Origin: Microvirga sp. BSC39
GTDB taxonomy: Bacteria > Pseudomonadota > Alphaproteobacteria > Rhizobiales > Beijerinckiaceae
Assembly: GCF_000739015.1 (NCBI RefSeq)
Contig: NZ_JPUG01000054.1
Coordinates: 1 to 46,902, forward strand
DNA: 46,902 nt
Reading direction: 5' to 3'
Positions 1-10,486 of the stretch are shown here, piece after piece. Every line of letters begins with the position of its first letter. Within the stretch, counting starts at the first letter, position 1. The translations under genes and the position numbers were made by a program. Below the pieces are notes generated by a model. It was not told the DNA's origin, ran no database searches, and saw nothing but the letters and a program-made list of their open reading frames with translations.

Positions 1-847
<847 letters not shown>

Positions 848-1025
848 AAGAATTTGATCTCGCCTATAGTCACTACGCAAATTGACAGAGTACCTCCATA
901 CTCCAGCGTTTCCACTGAAGCGGTGTACTCACCAAAGCATAGAACTGGTCGATGTATCTTACAGCAGCTCGTAAAAGCTGCCCGCAAGGACACCGCCGCC
1001 TACGCTTCTCTTCCCCTCTCAACAA

Positions 1026-1037
1026 TGTCAAAGAGCA
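1026..1037 (-). promoter_or_regulatory. boxA antitermination site of the rRNA leader
   Basis: On the minus strand this reads TGCTCTTTGACA, one base from the E. coli rrn boxA TGCTCTTTAACA. It lies about 180 nt upstream of the 16S 5' end and about 120 nt downstream of the -10 of the rrn promoter, as expected for the NusB/NusE (S10) loading site that keeps rRNA transcription processive. Confidence 0.85.
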
Positions 1038-1154
1038 AAATTCCCCGCCACCAAAGACGAAGAACAGAACCGCGAACCATCCTCCCGCTCGAAGCGCCAG
1101 GATCCTCAAGCCCCCGTCAGGCCAGCCACCTCAGCGGCCGCCGTCGATGAACCC

Positions 1155-1183
1155 TATTTAGTCAAAGCCCGGACCGGTGTCAA
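1155..1183 (-). promoter_or_regulatory. rRNA operon promoter (sigma-70 type)
   Basis: The minus strand shows TTGACA (1178-1183), a 17-nt spacer and TAAATA (1155-1160), which is near consensus. An A/T-rich stretch directly upstream (about 1184-1215) could be an UP element. The promoter drives the minus-strand rrn operon through a leader of about 300 nt that contains boxA. Confidence 0.85.
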
Positions 1184-1215
1184 CAGTATTCGAAAAGAAT
1201 TTGAAAGTTCTTCTC

Positions 1216-1782
1216 GAGGGAAGACCGCAGCCGCACAAGTATAGACACAGTAATTCCGTTCACAGAAATGAGATCATTTCCGCGTTGACCTTGCTGCCAG
1301 GCCCAAACCCGCAGCCCATGCCGGACAAGAACCGCCAGAGGAGCATCCCAATGCAGCAACGTTACCGTCGAACCGCCGAAGCTCTTGGCCACGCCTGAAG
1401 AAAACCTCCAGGCCACCCACACAGCAAAGATAAAGACCAAAGCGAAACGCCCCAGACCAAACCAAAGCAACTGTGTCGGAGAAATCCGGAATGCCGCCGA
1501 AAGCGAAGCATCCCAGAAACAGGAGGCGCTGATATAAAGACCCCCGGACATTTTGCAAGGCCTTTGTTGACGGCCCGCGGCAGATGTCAGAGAGACCAGA
1601 AGCCTCAGTCCATCTGATATGGGGATTGTGAAGTCTGCTTTGAAGGGGAGCGGCCTGGGGACAAGTGTCGGTTGCGGCAGCTCGCGCCTCCCTCCTAAGG
1701 CTCTTTTTACCTTTGGCAGGCGTAATCAGGGAGACCTCTTCTCCCCGGGCTGATCCGTTCAGTCCTAACATCATAACAGACA
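1216..1782. other. gene-free stretch between rrn promoter and ftsK
   Basis: About 570 nt with no convincing gene. Overlapping open frames exist on the minus strand (one contains a hydrophobic stretch rich in Leu, Phe and Trp), but none has a good ribosome binding site or recognisable similarity, and they overlap one another. The stretch presumably holds the ftsK promoter on the plus strand, which I could not locate with confidence. Confidence 0.5.
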
Positions 1783-4443
1783 ATGCACTTCAAACGACGG
1801 CCCTCATCTTCCGCCGCTCATGGCTATGGCTCTCTCACACAAGGTGAGGATTACAAGACTGAGCTGGACAACCACGAGCCGGACGTTTCCGGCGTTTCTG
1901 CTCCGAGGGGGCACGCGGGTCATCGAGCGGGCGAAGTTCCGCCCGCCCGTGCGCAGGCGAACCCCGGCCCTGCGAGCAGCCCGTCCGACATGCGATCCCC
2001 CAACGCTACTGCGCCGAAGGGAGGGCAGAGCAGGGGGGCGAATGGTGCTCCGCGCGGAGAAGTGTGGGAGCAGTCCTTCTCCATGTCGCCCGAGGTTCGG
2101 TTCACCCGTACGCCCGAGCGCGTCCTGAAGGAGCGCCGGATGAAGGGGGTTCACCAACCGTCCGAGGATGGGATTGAGGAACAGGTCAGGCAGATTGCCG
2201 CCACCCGCATGGATGATCCGGCGCCGGCCGTCCAAGAGCGACTGCAGGCCCTCCGCAGCAAGGCGGCCTCCCAGGAAACGGGCGCCGGCAATCCGCGCAT
2301 CTTCAACCGGGCTCCTGCTTCGGACCGGGGACCGATCACGCGTGCCACAACGCCAGCTCCGGCGACGGAAACTGGACCTCGGAGCGCACCGCCTGCTGCG
2401 CCCGGCCATTCACGGAGAATGGCTGAACAGCCCGCGCAGCCTACGCAGAGCAGTCCTGCCGCGCCGGCGCCCTATGAGCTTCAGACAGTTCAGCAATCCT
2501 ACAGCTTCATGTGGCAGCCAGGAACGTATCTCCTGGACCCGTCGCTCCAGCCTATTCCCGCCATGCCCGTCCAAAGGCAGGAGAAGGAGGACGCTCAACC
2601 GGTTAGAGCAGTGATGGCTCCTGTCAAAGCTGCGACTCCGGTCAAACCTGTCGCGCCCGCTCCCTCAAGGGCTCAGCCCCCCGTCCAACGAGAGACGGTG
2701 CCATGGGATGATGAAGAGGAGTTTCTCGAAGAGACCCTAGTCGACACCGACTTTGACGATGAGGTCATCATAGAGGAGGCGCCCCGCCGCGCAGCTGTTG
2801 TGACCCCTCCGCACGTGAGCCATGCGCCGGCGGCTCCGGTTCCGGCGAACGACAGCTTCCGGCGTGACAACTACGCATCGGTTTCGGTCGGCGTCACGGC
2901 GCCGGCCCGAGCCTCCTTCGATTGCGAACTGCCGGCGCTCGATCTGTTGGCTGAGCCGAAGGTCTGGAACAGTGCAGAGGTGCCTGTCGAGGTGCTGCAG
3001 GAGAATGCGGCGACCCTCGAGAACGTGCTGTGGGACTTCAATGTCAAGGGCGAGATCATCAACGTTCGTCCCGGCCCTGTTGTGACGTTGTATGAGCTTG
3101 AGCCTGCGCCTGGGACGAAGTCGTCGCGCGTGATCTCTCTGGCGGACGACATTGCCCGCTCCATGAGCGCGGTCTCGGCCCGTGTGGCGGTGGTGCAGGG
3201 CCGCAACGCCATCGGCATCGAGCTGCCCAACCACAAGCGCGAGACCGTGTTCCTGCGCGAGCTGCTCGCCTCCCAGGACTTCGAGACCTCCAAGCAGAAG
3301 CTGGCCCTGTGCCTCGGCAAGACCATCGGGGGAGAGCCCGTCATCGCCGACCTCGCCCGCATGCCCCACCTCCTGGTGGCCGGCACCACAGGCTCGGGCA
3401 AGTCGGTGGCGATCAACACCATGATCCTGTCGCTCGTCTACCGCCTCACGCCTGCCGAGTGCCGGCTGATCATGGTCGATCCCAAGATGCTGGAGCTGTC
3501 CGTCTATGACGGCATCCCGCACCTGCTCACGCCTGTGGTGACAGACCCCAAGAAGGCGGTCGTGGCGCTCAAATGGGCCGTGCGCGAGATGGAGGACCGC
3601 TACCGCAAGATGTCGAAGCTCGGCGTGCGCAACATCGACGGCTTCAACGCCCGGGTGGTGGAGGCCAAAGCCCGCGGCGAGACCATCACCCGCACGGTGC
3701 AGACCGGCTTCGACCGGGAGACCGGCGAGGCGGTGTACGAGGACGAGGTGATGGAGCTCGATCCTCTGCCGTACATCGTGGTGATCGTCGACGAGATGGC
3801 CGACCTGATGATGGTGGCCGGCAAGGAGATCGAGGGCGCCATCCAGCGCCTGGCCCAGATGGCCCGTGCGGCCGGCATTCACGTGATCCTGGCCACGCAG
3901 CGGCCCAGCGTGGACGTGATCACCGGCACGATCAAGGCGAACTTCCCGACCCGGATCTCGTTCCAGGTCACGTCCAAGATCGACAGCCGCACGATCTTAG
4001 GCGAGATGGGCGCCGAGCAGCTCCTGGGCCAGGGCGACATGCTGTACATGGCGGGCGGCGGGCGCATCACCCGCGTGCACGGGCCGTTCTGCTCGGACGA
4101 GGAGGTGGAGAAGGTGGTGGCGCACCTCAAGCGCCAGGGGCGGCCGCAGTATCTGGAGGCGGTCACGGCCGAGGAGGACGAGGGCGGGGCTGCTTCAGCC
4201 GACACGCCGGTGTTCGACCAGGGCGAGTTCGGGGCACCCGGAGGAGACCTGTACGACCAGGCGGTGGCGGTGGTGCTGCGGGACAAGAAGGCATCCACAT
4301 CCTACATCCAGCGCCGGCTGCAGATCGGCTACAACCGGGCGGCTTCGCTCATGGAGCGCATGGAGCAGGAGGGCATCGTCGGACCAGCAAACCACGCCGG
4401 TAAACGCGAAATCCTCATGACCCACCTGGATATGGACGACTGA
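1783..4443 (+). CDS. ftsK: FtsK/SpoIIIE-type DNA translocase lacking membrane segments
   Basis: An 886-aa homologue of the septal ATPase that pumps chromosomal DNA and aligns terminus regions for dimer resolution. The first 370 or so residues are Pro/Ala/Arg-rich and disordered-looking. The alpha/beta motor follows at about 380-800, with Walker A GTTGSGKS at 534-541 and Walker B IVVIVDE ending at D670-E671. A C-terminal winged-helix gamma domain (about 822-886) would read KOPS-like sequences. The family usually has four N-terminal membrane helices; I see none, so this looks like a soluble paralogue or a form with a replaced N-terminus. The ATG at 1783 lacks a clear ribosome binding site. Later in-frame ATGs, for example just before MSPEVRF near residue 99, are possible starts. 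A terminator follows directly. Confidence 0.93.
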   Translation: MHFKRRPSSSAAHGYGSLTQGEDYKTELDNHEPDVSGVSAPRGHAGHRAGEVPPARAQANPGPASSPSDMRSPNATAPKGGQSRGANGAPRGEVWEQSFSMSPEVRFTRTPERVLKERRMKGVHQPSEDGIEEQVRQIAATRMDDPAPAVQERLQALRSKAASQETGAGNPRIFNRAPASDRGPITRATTPAPATETGPRSAPPAAPGHSRRMAEQPAQPTQSSPAAPAPYELQTVQQSYSFMWQPGTYLLDPSLQPIPAMPVQRQEKEDAQPVRAVMAPVKAATPVKPVAPAPSRAQPPVQRETVPWDDEEEFLEETLVDTDFDDEVIIEEAPRRAAVVTPPHVSHAPAAPVPANDSFRRDNYASVSVGVTAPARASFDCELPALDLLAEPKVWNSAEVPVEVLQENAATLENVLWDFNVKGEIINVRPGPVVTLYELEPAPGTKSSRVISLADDIARSMSAVSARVAVVQGRNAIGIELPNHKRETVFLRELLASQDFETSKQKLALCLGKTIGGEPVIADLARMPHLLVAGTTGSGKSVAINTMILSLVYRLTPAECRLIMVDPKMLELSVYDGIPHLLTPVVTDPKKAVVALKWAVREMEDRYRKMSKLGVRNIDGFNARVVEAKARGETITRTVQTGFDRETGEAVYEDEVMELDPLPYIVVIVDEMADLMMVAGKEIEGAIQRLAQMARAAGIHVILATQRPSVDVITGTIKANFPTRISFQVTSKIDSRTILGEMGAEQLLGQGDMLYMAGGGRITRVHGPFCSDEEVEKVVAHLKRQGRPQYLEAVTAEEDEGGAASADTPVFDQGEFGAPGGDLYDQAVAVVLRDKKASTSYIQRRLQIGYNRAASLMERMEQEGIVGPANHAGKREILMTHLDMDD

Positions 4444-4470
4444 TCCAATGAAAAATTGTGCGGAGAAGAA

Positions 4471-4496
4471 AAAGGCGGCTCTCACGAGCCGCCTTT
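4471..4496. terminator. bidirectional intrinsic terminator between ftsK and the convergent gene
   Basis: A perfect stem AAAGGCGGCTC/GAGCCGCCTTT with a 4-nt loop, preceded by an A run and followed by T-rich sequence. It sits between ftsK (plus) and the minus-strand lipoprotein gene, so it can serve both. Confidence 0.85.
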
Positions 4497-4520
4497 CTGG
4501 TTTGTGAGGATCCCGTCCAG

Positions 4521-4928
4521 TTACTCGATGACCTGGACCACCGTCCGGGTCTGCGGATCGACCAGCACGGTCTGGTCGTTCACGACCGTGTAGCTGTAGT
4601 TGCTCCGTAGGCCGACTGTCGGTGGGACGGAATAGAGCCTGACGCGTGGCGGCAGGGGCTGGCCGACCACCACCTCGTCGGATACGCGGATCGAGGGGCG
4701 GCGCTCGGCGACCACATAGCTGCGGACGCGGGTCGATTCATCAGCGCTGAGAACGCTGCCCGCCGCTGCACCGGCGACACCGCCGACCACGGCGCCGACC
4801 GGACCGCCGACGATGGCACCTGTGACCGCGCCGCCTGCGGCGCCCGCGGTCGTGCCGCTCTGGCAGGCAGCAAGGGGAAGAGCCAGAAGAGTCAGAACTG
4901 CAGCGGAGCTTAGGACATGATTGCGCAT
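4521..4928 (-). CDS. glycine-zipper lipoprotein, DUF1236-like
   Basis: A 135-aa secreted protein. Residues 1-22 form a lipoprotein-type signal ending in LPLAAC, so Cys22 would be lipidated. A Gly/Ala-rich zipper of about 40 residues follows (TAGAAGGAVTGAIVGGPVGA and so on), and the C-terminal half resembles the DUF1236 domain common in Rhizobiales (SYTVVNDQTVLVDPQTRTVVQVIE). The function is unknown; glycine-zipper lipoproteins are generally envelope-associated. The frame is open upstream to about 5243, but the ATG at 4928 is chosen because it begins the signal peptide. It converges with ftsK across a shared terminator and diverges from the SDR gene. Confidence 0.8.
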   Translation of the reverse strand: MRNHVLSSAAVLTLLALPLAACQSGTTAGAAGGAVTGAIVGGPVGAVVGGVAGAAAGSVLSADESTRVRSYVVAERRPSIRVSDEVVVGQPLPPRVRLYSVPPTVGLRSNYSYTVVNDQTVLVDPQTRTVVQVIE

Positions 4929-5104
4929 GGCGGATTCCTTTCCGAGTAGCACCATGCGAACGCGGGACAGCTTGGCTGGTTCCCTCCAGGGGGGCGGATC
5001 GGTTCCGAAGGCGAAAGCTGTGCAGTGTTGGAGTGCCTCCTTGCCGTTTCCGCTCATGAATGCATCTCTCATGTCAGACATGGCCGTAGATTGAGGAGGG
5101 CACC

Positions 5105-5863
5105 ATGGCGGAACGCTCGGGGATTGCGATTGTGACGGGGGCCGGAACCGGCGTGGGCAGAGCCATCTGTGAAGGGCTCGTGAAGGCCGGCTACACCGTG
5201 GTGATGGCGGGGCGGCGGCGAGAGGCTCTCGAAGACGCGGCACGCGAGATCGGCGGTGATGACCGCTCCGTCCTCATTGTGCCGACCGACGTAACGGACC
5301 CCGCCTCCGTCGCAGCGCTCTTTGCCGCCACGAAGCAGGCTTTCGGTCGGCTCGATCTTCTCGTCAACAATGCAGGCATCGGTTCGCCTGCCATACCTTT
5401 GGAGGAGATCCCCTTCGAGCAGTGGCAGACAGTGGTGGCCACGAACCTCACCGGCACGTTCCTCTGCACGCAGGAGGCCTTCCGGATCATGAAGGACCAG
5501 AGCCCAAGGGGCGGGCGGATCATCAACAACGGGTCGGTTTCGGCCTATGCCCCGCGTCCGCTCTCGGCGCCTTACACGGCGACGAAGCATGCGGTCCTGG
5601 GACTGACGAAGTCCACCTCTCTCGACGGGCGCGCCTACGACATTGCCTGCGGCCAGATCGACATCGGCAATGCGGCCACCGACATGACGGCGAGAATGAC
5701 CGAGGGCGTCCTGCAGCCGAACGGAACCGTGGCGCCGGAGCCCAGAATCGATCCCAAGCACGTAGCCGATGCGGTCGTCTACATGGCTGGCCTGCCGCTG
5801 GACGCCAATGTCCTCACCATGACCGTCATGGCGACCAAGATGCCGTTCGTCGGGCGCGGGTGA
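5105..5863 (+). CDS. SDR family NAD(P)-dependent oxidoreductase
   Basis: A 252-aa classical short-chain dehydrogenase. It has the dinucleotide-binding TGAGTGVG near residues 12-19, NNAG near 91, and a catalytic Ser followed by YTATK (Tyr and Lys) around 158-162. The ATG at 5105 has a strong ribosome binding site (GAGGAGGG). The substrate cannot be told from the sequence. The gene stands alone between a divergent lipoprotein gene and the downstream PBP gene. Confidence 0.9.
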   Translation: MAERSGIAIVTGAGTGVGRAICEGLVKAGYTVVMAGRRREALEDAAREIGGDDRSVLIVPTDVTDPASVAALFAATKQAFGRLDLLVNNAGIGSPAIPLEEIPFEQWQTVVATNLTGTFLCTQEAFRIMKDQSPRGGRIINNGSVSAYAPRPLSAPYTATKHAVLGLTKSTSLDGRAYDIACGQIDIGNAATDMTARMTEGVLQPNGTVAPEPRIDPKHVADAVVYMAGLPLDANVLTMTVMATKMPFVGRG

Positions 5864-6080
5864 GACACATTGCCGTGACTGCGCCGGCTGCACTTGGGAT
5901 GTAAGCTCAGCCGCCCCACTTCCTCCTGATGGCCGGTGTAAAAGCGCCGCGACGGTCGGCTTCCATTCATCTGGGCTCAGGCAGGGTTCGCTCCGTCAGC
6001 CGAGGCGCGGACTGCCTGCCCGCGCCGACGATCTTCTCTTGGTTTTCTCTTGGGGTGAATGATCCGATGATGGCGGCGGA

Positions 6081-8969
6081 ATGAGCGCAATCCTCGTCAA
6101 GGTTTTCGCAACGGCCCTGACCTTGAGCCAGGTGCTCGTCGATCCGGACGCGGTCAAGACGAGCTTCGATCCCGTCCGGGATCAGGGCGCGGTGGCTGAG
6201 ATCCTCAAGAGCGGCTGCACCCACATGCGCCGGGCCTTCGACATCGAGGACATCAATCTCGACGACCTCATCGCGACTGCCATGGACGACCCGCAGGCCG
6301 TGACGGGAGACCTGAAGGTCCTGCAGGGGTTGAGCTTCAACGATCTGCACGCGAGCTACCGTCAGTTCTGCAAAGGCGAGACGGTTGAGCCCGCGCCGGT
6401 CGATCTCGGAGAGGTGATCTCCTATTACAACGCCGCCGTGGCCGGGCTGCCGGATGCCGGAAAGCTCAAGGGGCTGAAGCTGCCGGGTGTCAGCGTGGTT
6501 CTGGACGGCAACGGCAAGCGCTTCGCCGAGGTTTTCGAGCCCGACCACCGGCGCATCTGGGTTCCTTTGGCGGATATCCCGCAGAGCGTGCGGCAAGCCT
6601 TCGTTTCGGCAGAGGACAAGCGCTTTCACCAGCATCGGGGCATCGACGAGCGCGGCGTGATCCGCGCCTTCATGGGCAACATGGCCAATCCCGGACGTCC
6701 TGCGGGCGGCTCGACCATCACGCAGCAGGTCGCGAAGAACCTGCTCGTGGGCGACGACGTCACCTATGATCGCAAGATGCGCGAGATGATCGTGGCCTCA
6801 CGCATCGAGCGAGTGCTCAGCAAGGCAGATATCCTCGAGATCTACCTCAACTCGATCTATCTCGGCCGCTCCTCCTGGGGCATCGAGATGGCCGCCCAGA
6901 GTTATTTCGGGAAAAGCGCCAAGGCGCTTTCAGTCTCGGAAGGGGCGCTCCTCGCTGGACTGGCCAAGGGACCGAACTACTACAATCCCGACACGAAACC
7001 TGAGCGTGCCCAGGAGCGGATGGCCTATGTGCTGAGCCGCATGCAGGAGGATGGCTTCCTGAAGCCCGAACAGGTGCAGCAGGCGGTTGCCTCCTTGCCG
7101 CGCCGCGTGGCTCACGAGCGTACCCGACGGACGATGGGGTTCCACTTCGTCGATCACGTCACCCGCGACGCGCGCACGCTTGCCGACATCGAGAGCCTCA
7201 CTGCGGGCGGCTATACGGTACGCACCACCATCAATGCGGCCCTGCAGCAGGAAACGGAGGCTGCTCTGCAGGAAGGCCTTGCCCGCTATGAGCTGAGCAT
7301 CGGACGGCAGCGCTATCAAGGCCCCGAGGCCAACCTCGTCGAGGCCGTGAAGACGTTCGAAGGCAGCAAGGATCCTGCCGCTACGAATCCGGCGTGGAGA
7401 CGCGCATTGGAAGCAGTGCGCCTGCCCCTCTACGATGTCCGCTGGCCGGCAGCCGTGGTGATCGAGAAGGGCAAGGACCGCAAAACGGGCGCGACTGTCC
7501 TTCGGGTGGGGCTTGCGGATGGGCGCGTCCTGCCGCTGAACGCCTGGGAGACAGCTCGCCGGGATCTCAAGCTCTATGACGTAGTGCGGGTCCGCGTGAT
7601 TGAGCAGAAGGGCAAGGGGACGGCTCGCGCCGATCTGAGAACACCGCCCTCGGTGCAGGGCGGCGCCGTCGTGCTGGAGAGCAGGACCGGCCGCATCCTC
7701 GCCATGACAGGCGGGTTCTCCTATCCCTTAAGCCAGCTCAACCGCGCCACGCAGGCTCATCGTCAGCCGGGTTCCGCCTTCAAGCCGCTCACCTATCTTG
7801 CAGCCCTGTCGAAGGGGCTGCAGCCCAATACACTCATCTGGGATGCGCCCGTGACGCTGCCGCCTGTGGGCGCTCAAGGGGGCGACACCTGGAGCCCGAA
7901 GAACTTCGATGGTGGACGCTCGGGCATCATGACCCTGCGAAGGGCGCTCGAGAACTCGAAGAACCTGGTCACGGCGCGTCTTCTCGACGGCGCTATCGAG
8001 ACCAGACCCGAGGAAAGCCTCAGGCGGATTTGCGAACTCGCCATGGAGGCGCAGCTCTATCTGGAGTGCACCCCGCATTACCCGTTCGTGCTCGGTGCCC
8101 AGCCCGTACGGATGCTCGACCTTGCGGCCTTCTATGCGGCGATTGCCAATGAGGGCGCCATGCCGGTTCCCCATGCCATCGAGACGGTGGAGCAGGGGGG
8201 ACGGGTCGTCTACGGCCGCAAGGCGCGTCCGCTGACACGTCTCGGATCCGCCGATGCTGCCGCCTTCTATCAGCTGAAGAGCATGCTGCAGGGCGTTCTC
8301 GAACGTGGCACGGCCCGTTCCCTGAAGGCGCTTGCTCCCTATGCCGCGGGCAAGACCGGAACATCCGACGGCGAGAACGATGCCTGGTTCGTCGGCTTCA
8401 CCAACGACGTCACGATTGCCGTATGGGTCGGGCACGACAATGCCGACGGCAAGCGCCGCACGCTCGGGCGCGGACAGACAGGCGGCAAGGTGGCGGCTCC
8501 CATCTTCCAGTCGATCCTTGAGGCCGCCTGGGAGCACCATGCGCCGAAGTCTGCCCTCAGCCCGCCATCGCCGCAGGCGGCCAAGCAGCTCATCGCCATG
8601 CCGATCGATCTGAATACCGGTGACCGGCTGACCGATGGCCGGAAAGGGTTCACGGAGTACTTCCGCCTGAACTGGTTCGGGAGGCTCGCCGAGACGCAGT
8701 TCCGCCTCGTGCCGCAGTCGGAAGTCTATGCGTTCCGCAACCCGGATCCCTGGAGCGACGGGGAGGACAGGGGTGGTCCTGATTATTATGAGGACGGGCC
8801 GTACGCGCAGGGCCCCGGCTGGCTGGAAAATCCGCGCCAATCTGCTCCTCCCGCGCGCCGCCAGGCGGAACCGGAACGCGGTTTCCGCTGGTGGTGGGAG
8901 GATGAAGCCCCCCGCAGACCCAGGCGGGTCGATCCGGACTATTTCTGGCGCAACGGACAGGTTTACTGA
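6081..8969 (+). CDS. bifunctional class A penicillin-binding protein (GT51 + transpeptidase)
   Basis: A 962-aa peptidoglycan synthase. A weak N-terminal hydrophobic segment (about residues 3-20) could be a signal or anchor. A family-specific region of about 130 residues comes next, then the GT51 glycosyltransferase with catalytic Glu178 in SAEDKRFHQHRG and GGSTITQQVAKNLL. The transpeptidase has SAFK (Ser565, Lys568), SKN (Ser626) and KTG (Lys758). The last 80 residues are rich in Pro, Arg and Trp. Class A PBPs normally have a clear N-terminal membrane helix; here it is short and weak. An in-frame stop lies just upstream, so 6081 is the first possible ATG. The stop overlaps the start of the next gene (TGATG), indicating translational coupling. 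Confidence 0.93.
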   Translation: MSAILVKVFATALTLSQVLVDPDAVKTSFDPVRDQGAVAEILKSGCTHMRRAFDIEDINLDDLIATAMDDPQAVTGDLKVLQGLSFNDLHASYRQFCKGETVEPAPVDLGEVISYYNAAVAGLPDAGKLKGLKLPGVSVVLDGNGKRFAEVFEPDHRRIWVPLADIPQSVRQAFVSAEDKRFHQHRGIDERGVIRAFMGNMANPGRPAGGSTITQQVAKNLLVGDDVTYDRKMREMIVASRIERVLSKADILEIYLNSIYLGRSSWGIEMAAQSYFGKSAKALSVSEGALLAGLAKGPNYYNPDTKPERAQERMAYVLSRMQEDGFLKPEQVQQAVASLPRRVAHERTRRTMGFHFVDHVTRDARTLADIESLTAGGYTVRTTINAALQQETEAALQEGLARYELSIGRQRYQGPEANLVEAVKTFEGSKDPAATNPAWRRALEAVRLPLYDVRWPAAVVIEKGKDRKTGATVLRVGLADGRVLPLNAWETARRDLKLYDVVRVRVIEQKGKGTARADLRTPPSVQGGAVVLESRTGRILAMTGGFSYPLSQLNRATQAHRQPGSAFKPLTYLAALSKGLQPNTLIWDAPVTLPPVGAQGGDTWSPKNFDGGRSGIMTLRRALENSKNLVTARLLDGAIETRPEESLRRICELAMEAQLYLECTPHYPFVLGAQPVRMLDLAAFYAAIANEGAMPVPHAIETVEQGGRVVYGRKARPLTRLGSADAAAFYQLKSMLQGVLERGTARSLKALAPYAAGKTGTSDGENDAWFVGFTNDVTIAVWVGHDNADGKRRTLGRGQTGGKVAAPIFQSILEAAWEHHAPKSALSPPSPQAAKQLIAMPIDLNTGDRLTDGRKGFTEYFRLNWFGRLAETQFRLVPQSEVYAFRNPDPWSDGEDRGGPDYYEDGPYAQGPGWLENPRQSAPPARRQAEPERGFRWWWEDEAPRRPRRVDPDYFWRNGQVY

Positions 8970-10009
8970 TGACATTGCAGGTTTTCGTCAGGCGGTCGCT
9001 GATCGCTGCCGCGGCTCTTTTCGCCTCCATCGGAGGATCGACGGCAGAGGAGTTCCGGATCGAGGAGGTGCCGTCCGTGACAACCGTTGCTCCCGCAAGG
9101 CTGAAGCCCGGGACCATCGTGTTCAGCGATCAACGGGACGACAAGCTGACCGATACCGGCACCGGTCTGATCCGCTTCGAGGATTGGGCTCGCGAACGGC
9201 CCGCGCAGAGGCAGTTCCTGAGCCTCTTTCCGGGCTATGCCGAGCCGACGATCAAGGTTTCGGTGCACGGAATTCCGAAAAGCTACACCGAGAAGCTCCA
9301 CATGTACGTGGTGGAGGCTCGCTTCCTGATCGGCAAGGCGCCGGGTTCTGTTGACCTTGCCCGCTTCGCGCGTCTTGAGACGCTGGAAAAGATCGATCCA
9401 TCGATCAAGCACCGCCGCATCTCGGTCGAGCAGGCGGCGCCGCAGGTGGATCCCTCGATCGCCCATAACCGGCACCCCAACCGCCGCTGGTGCGAGGTTC
9501 CCGCAAGCCTGTGCATCGAGTCCCGATACCCGCTCGAAGGCAAGCTGCCGGTCGGCATTCGTTTGGCCAACAAGCTGGAGGAGGGCGGCAAGAAGATCTC
9601 GGAATTCATGGAGTTTCAGACCGAGATCCGTGTGCTGCCTCGGGAGGAGATCGATCGTGCCGGTCTCACCAAGCTCACGGCACTTGAGGCGCCCGTCGTC
9701 GGGGTGCTCGAGCAGACGATCTTCAGCGTGAACCAGGTGATGCAGTTCGGAAAGCTGCTCGCGATCCTTCAGGAGCATCCTACCGATCCGAACAGGACGG
9801 TGGCGACGGTGTTCATGGCGCTCGCCGTCGAGACTGATGTGCTGGAGCGCAAGAAGGAGTTCGAGAACGTTCCCGTGCTGCGCAATCTCATCCCGGCCCA
9901 GGTGCTGATGGGCAAAAGCTCGTTCAATTCCGGCAACTCCATCAGCGCCGGTCTTCCCGATTATGTTCGGAACCGTATCCGCTCCATCGCCGACCTGATC
10001 GAGCGGTAG
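8969..10009 (+). CDS. secreted protein of unknown function coupled to the PBP
   Basis: A 346-aa protein with a signal peptide (hydrophobic core about residues 10-25, likely cleaved after GGSTA or nearby). I do not recognise a domain. The mature part has mixed alpha/beta character, two Cys close together (RRWCEVPASLCIES) and no obvious catalytic motif. Its ATG overlaps the stop of the PBP gene, so the two are almost certainly co-translated. The pairing suggests a periplasmic partner or regulator of the peptidoglycan synthase; that is inference from context only. Confidence 0.8.
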   Translation: MTLQVFVRRSLIAAAALFASIGGSTAEEFRIEEVPSVTTVAPARLKPGTIVFSDQRDDKLTDTGTGLIRFEDWARERPAQRQFLSLFPGYAEPTIKVSVHGIPKSYTEKLHMYVVEARFLIGKAPGSVDLARFARLETLEKIDPSIKHRRISVEQAAPQVDPSIAHNRHPNRRWCEVPASLCIESRYPLEGKLPVGIRLANKLEEGGKKISEFMEFQTEIRVLPREEIDRAGLTKLTALEAPVVGVLEQTIFSVNQVMQFGKLLAILQEHPTDPNRTVATVFMALAVETDVLERKKEFENVPVLRNLIPAQVLMGKSSFNSGNSISAGLPDYVRNRIRSIADLIER

Positions 10010-10033
10010 GCAAGTTTATCGAGCTCGGAATAG

Positions 10034-10067
10034 AAAAAGCCCCGTTCACAGCAGGCTGAACGGGGCT
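10034..10067 (-). terminator. intrinsic terminator-like hairpin, U-run on the minus strand
   Basis: An 11-bp perfect stem (AGCCCCGTTCA/TGAACGGGGCT, 10038-10048 with 10057-10067). The T run lies on the minus-strand side (AAAAA at 10034-10038), so canonical termination would act on leftward transcripts. It may also attenuate readthrough from the gene ending at 10009. Confidence 0.6.
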
Positions 10068-10326
10068 GCAAGTCTGCGGAGGCGACAAGGGGTTGCGGGG
10101 AATGGTGCCTCCGTACCAAACCAAGTATTCATCTTGGTTGATGTTCCTTGCCGATCTCCTGTTTCGAACCTTGACGGGCATCAAATTTCCTTGATTGCGC
10201 CACGATTGAGGCTCTGACTGGCTTTGCTGGACTCCTGGGCAGGTGTGTTGGAACGTCCCAGAGGCGTAACAACCCTGCTCGGTTGATGTTTGAGCCCGGC
10301 AGTCTGCGTTTCTTCCTCCCGAACTT
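10068..10326. other. gene-free, hairpin-rich stretch; possible small RNA
   Basis: No credible ORF on either strand. Several local dyads are visible: AACCAAG/CTTGGTT with a 7-nt loop (about 10122-10142), GGAGGC/GCCTCC flanking about 30 nt (about 10078-10130), ATCAA/TTGAT, and CTGGG/CCCAG. The stretch ends in the strong rightward terminator at 10327-10359 and begins beside a hairpin with a leftward U-run. This is the layout of a structured RNA, but I cannot assign a family or find a convincing promoter. Confidence 0.3.
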
Positions 10327-10359
10327 GCCTTCCCCGGTTTAGCCTGGGGAAGGCTTTTT
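10327..10359 (+). terminator. strong rho-independent terminator
   Basis: Stem GCCTTCCCC (10327-10335) pairs with GGGGAAGGC (10346-10354) across a 10-nt loop, followed by TTTTT. The orientation is rightward. The nearest upstream plus-strand gene ends at 10009, more than 300 nt away. Confidence 0.88.
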
Positions 10360-10486
10360 GCTGAAGTGGGGGAGAGTGCCCCCGTCCTTTCGTTCCGGCC
10401 TGCCGGCTGCTATCTCCCCTCTACAGGTCAGATCCGGATTGCCTCTGCCGCTCCCGGCGGAGCGACCGAAAGCGCAAAGGTGTCCC

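Noticed and set aside
1180..1551. Minus-strand frame with a hydrophobic stretch upstream of the rrn promoter
   Set aside because: No ribosome binding site, overlaps other frames and the rrn promoter itself; similarity unknown. Kept only as a note.
2737..3882. 381-aa minus-strand frame within ftsK
   Set aside because: Antisense to the conserved motor domain; His/Asp/Arg-rich shadow.
9942..10184. 80-aa minus-strand frame across the 10034-10067 hairpin
   Set aside because: It reads through a terminator-like hairpin and into the 3' end of the neighbouring gene; not plausible.
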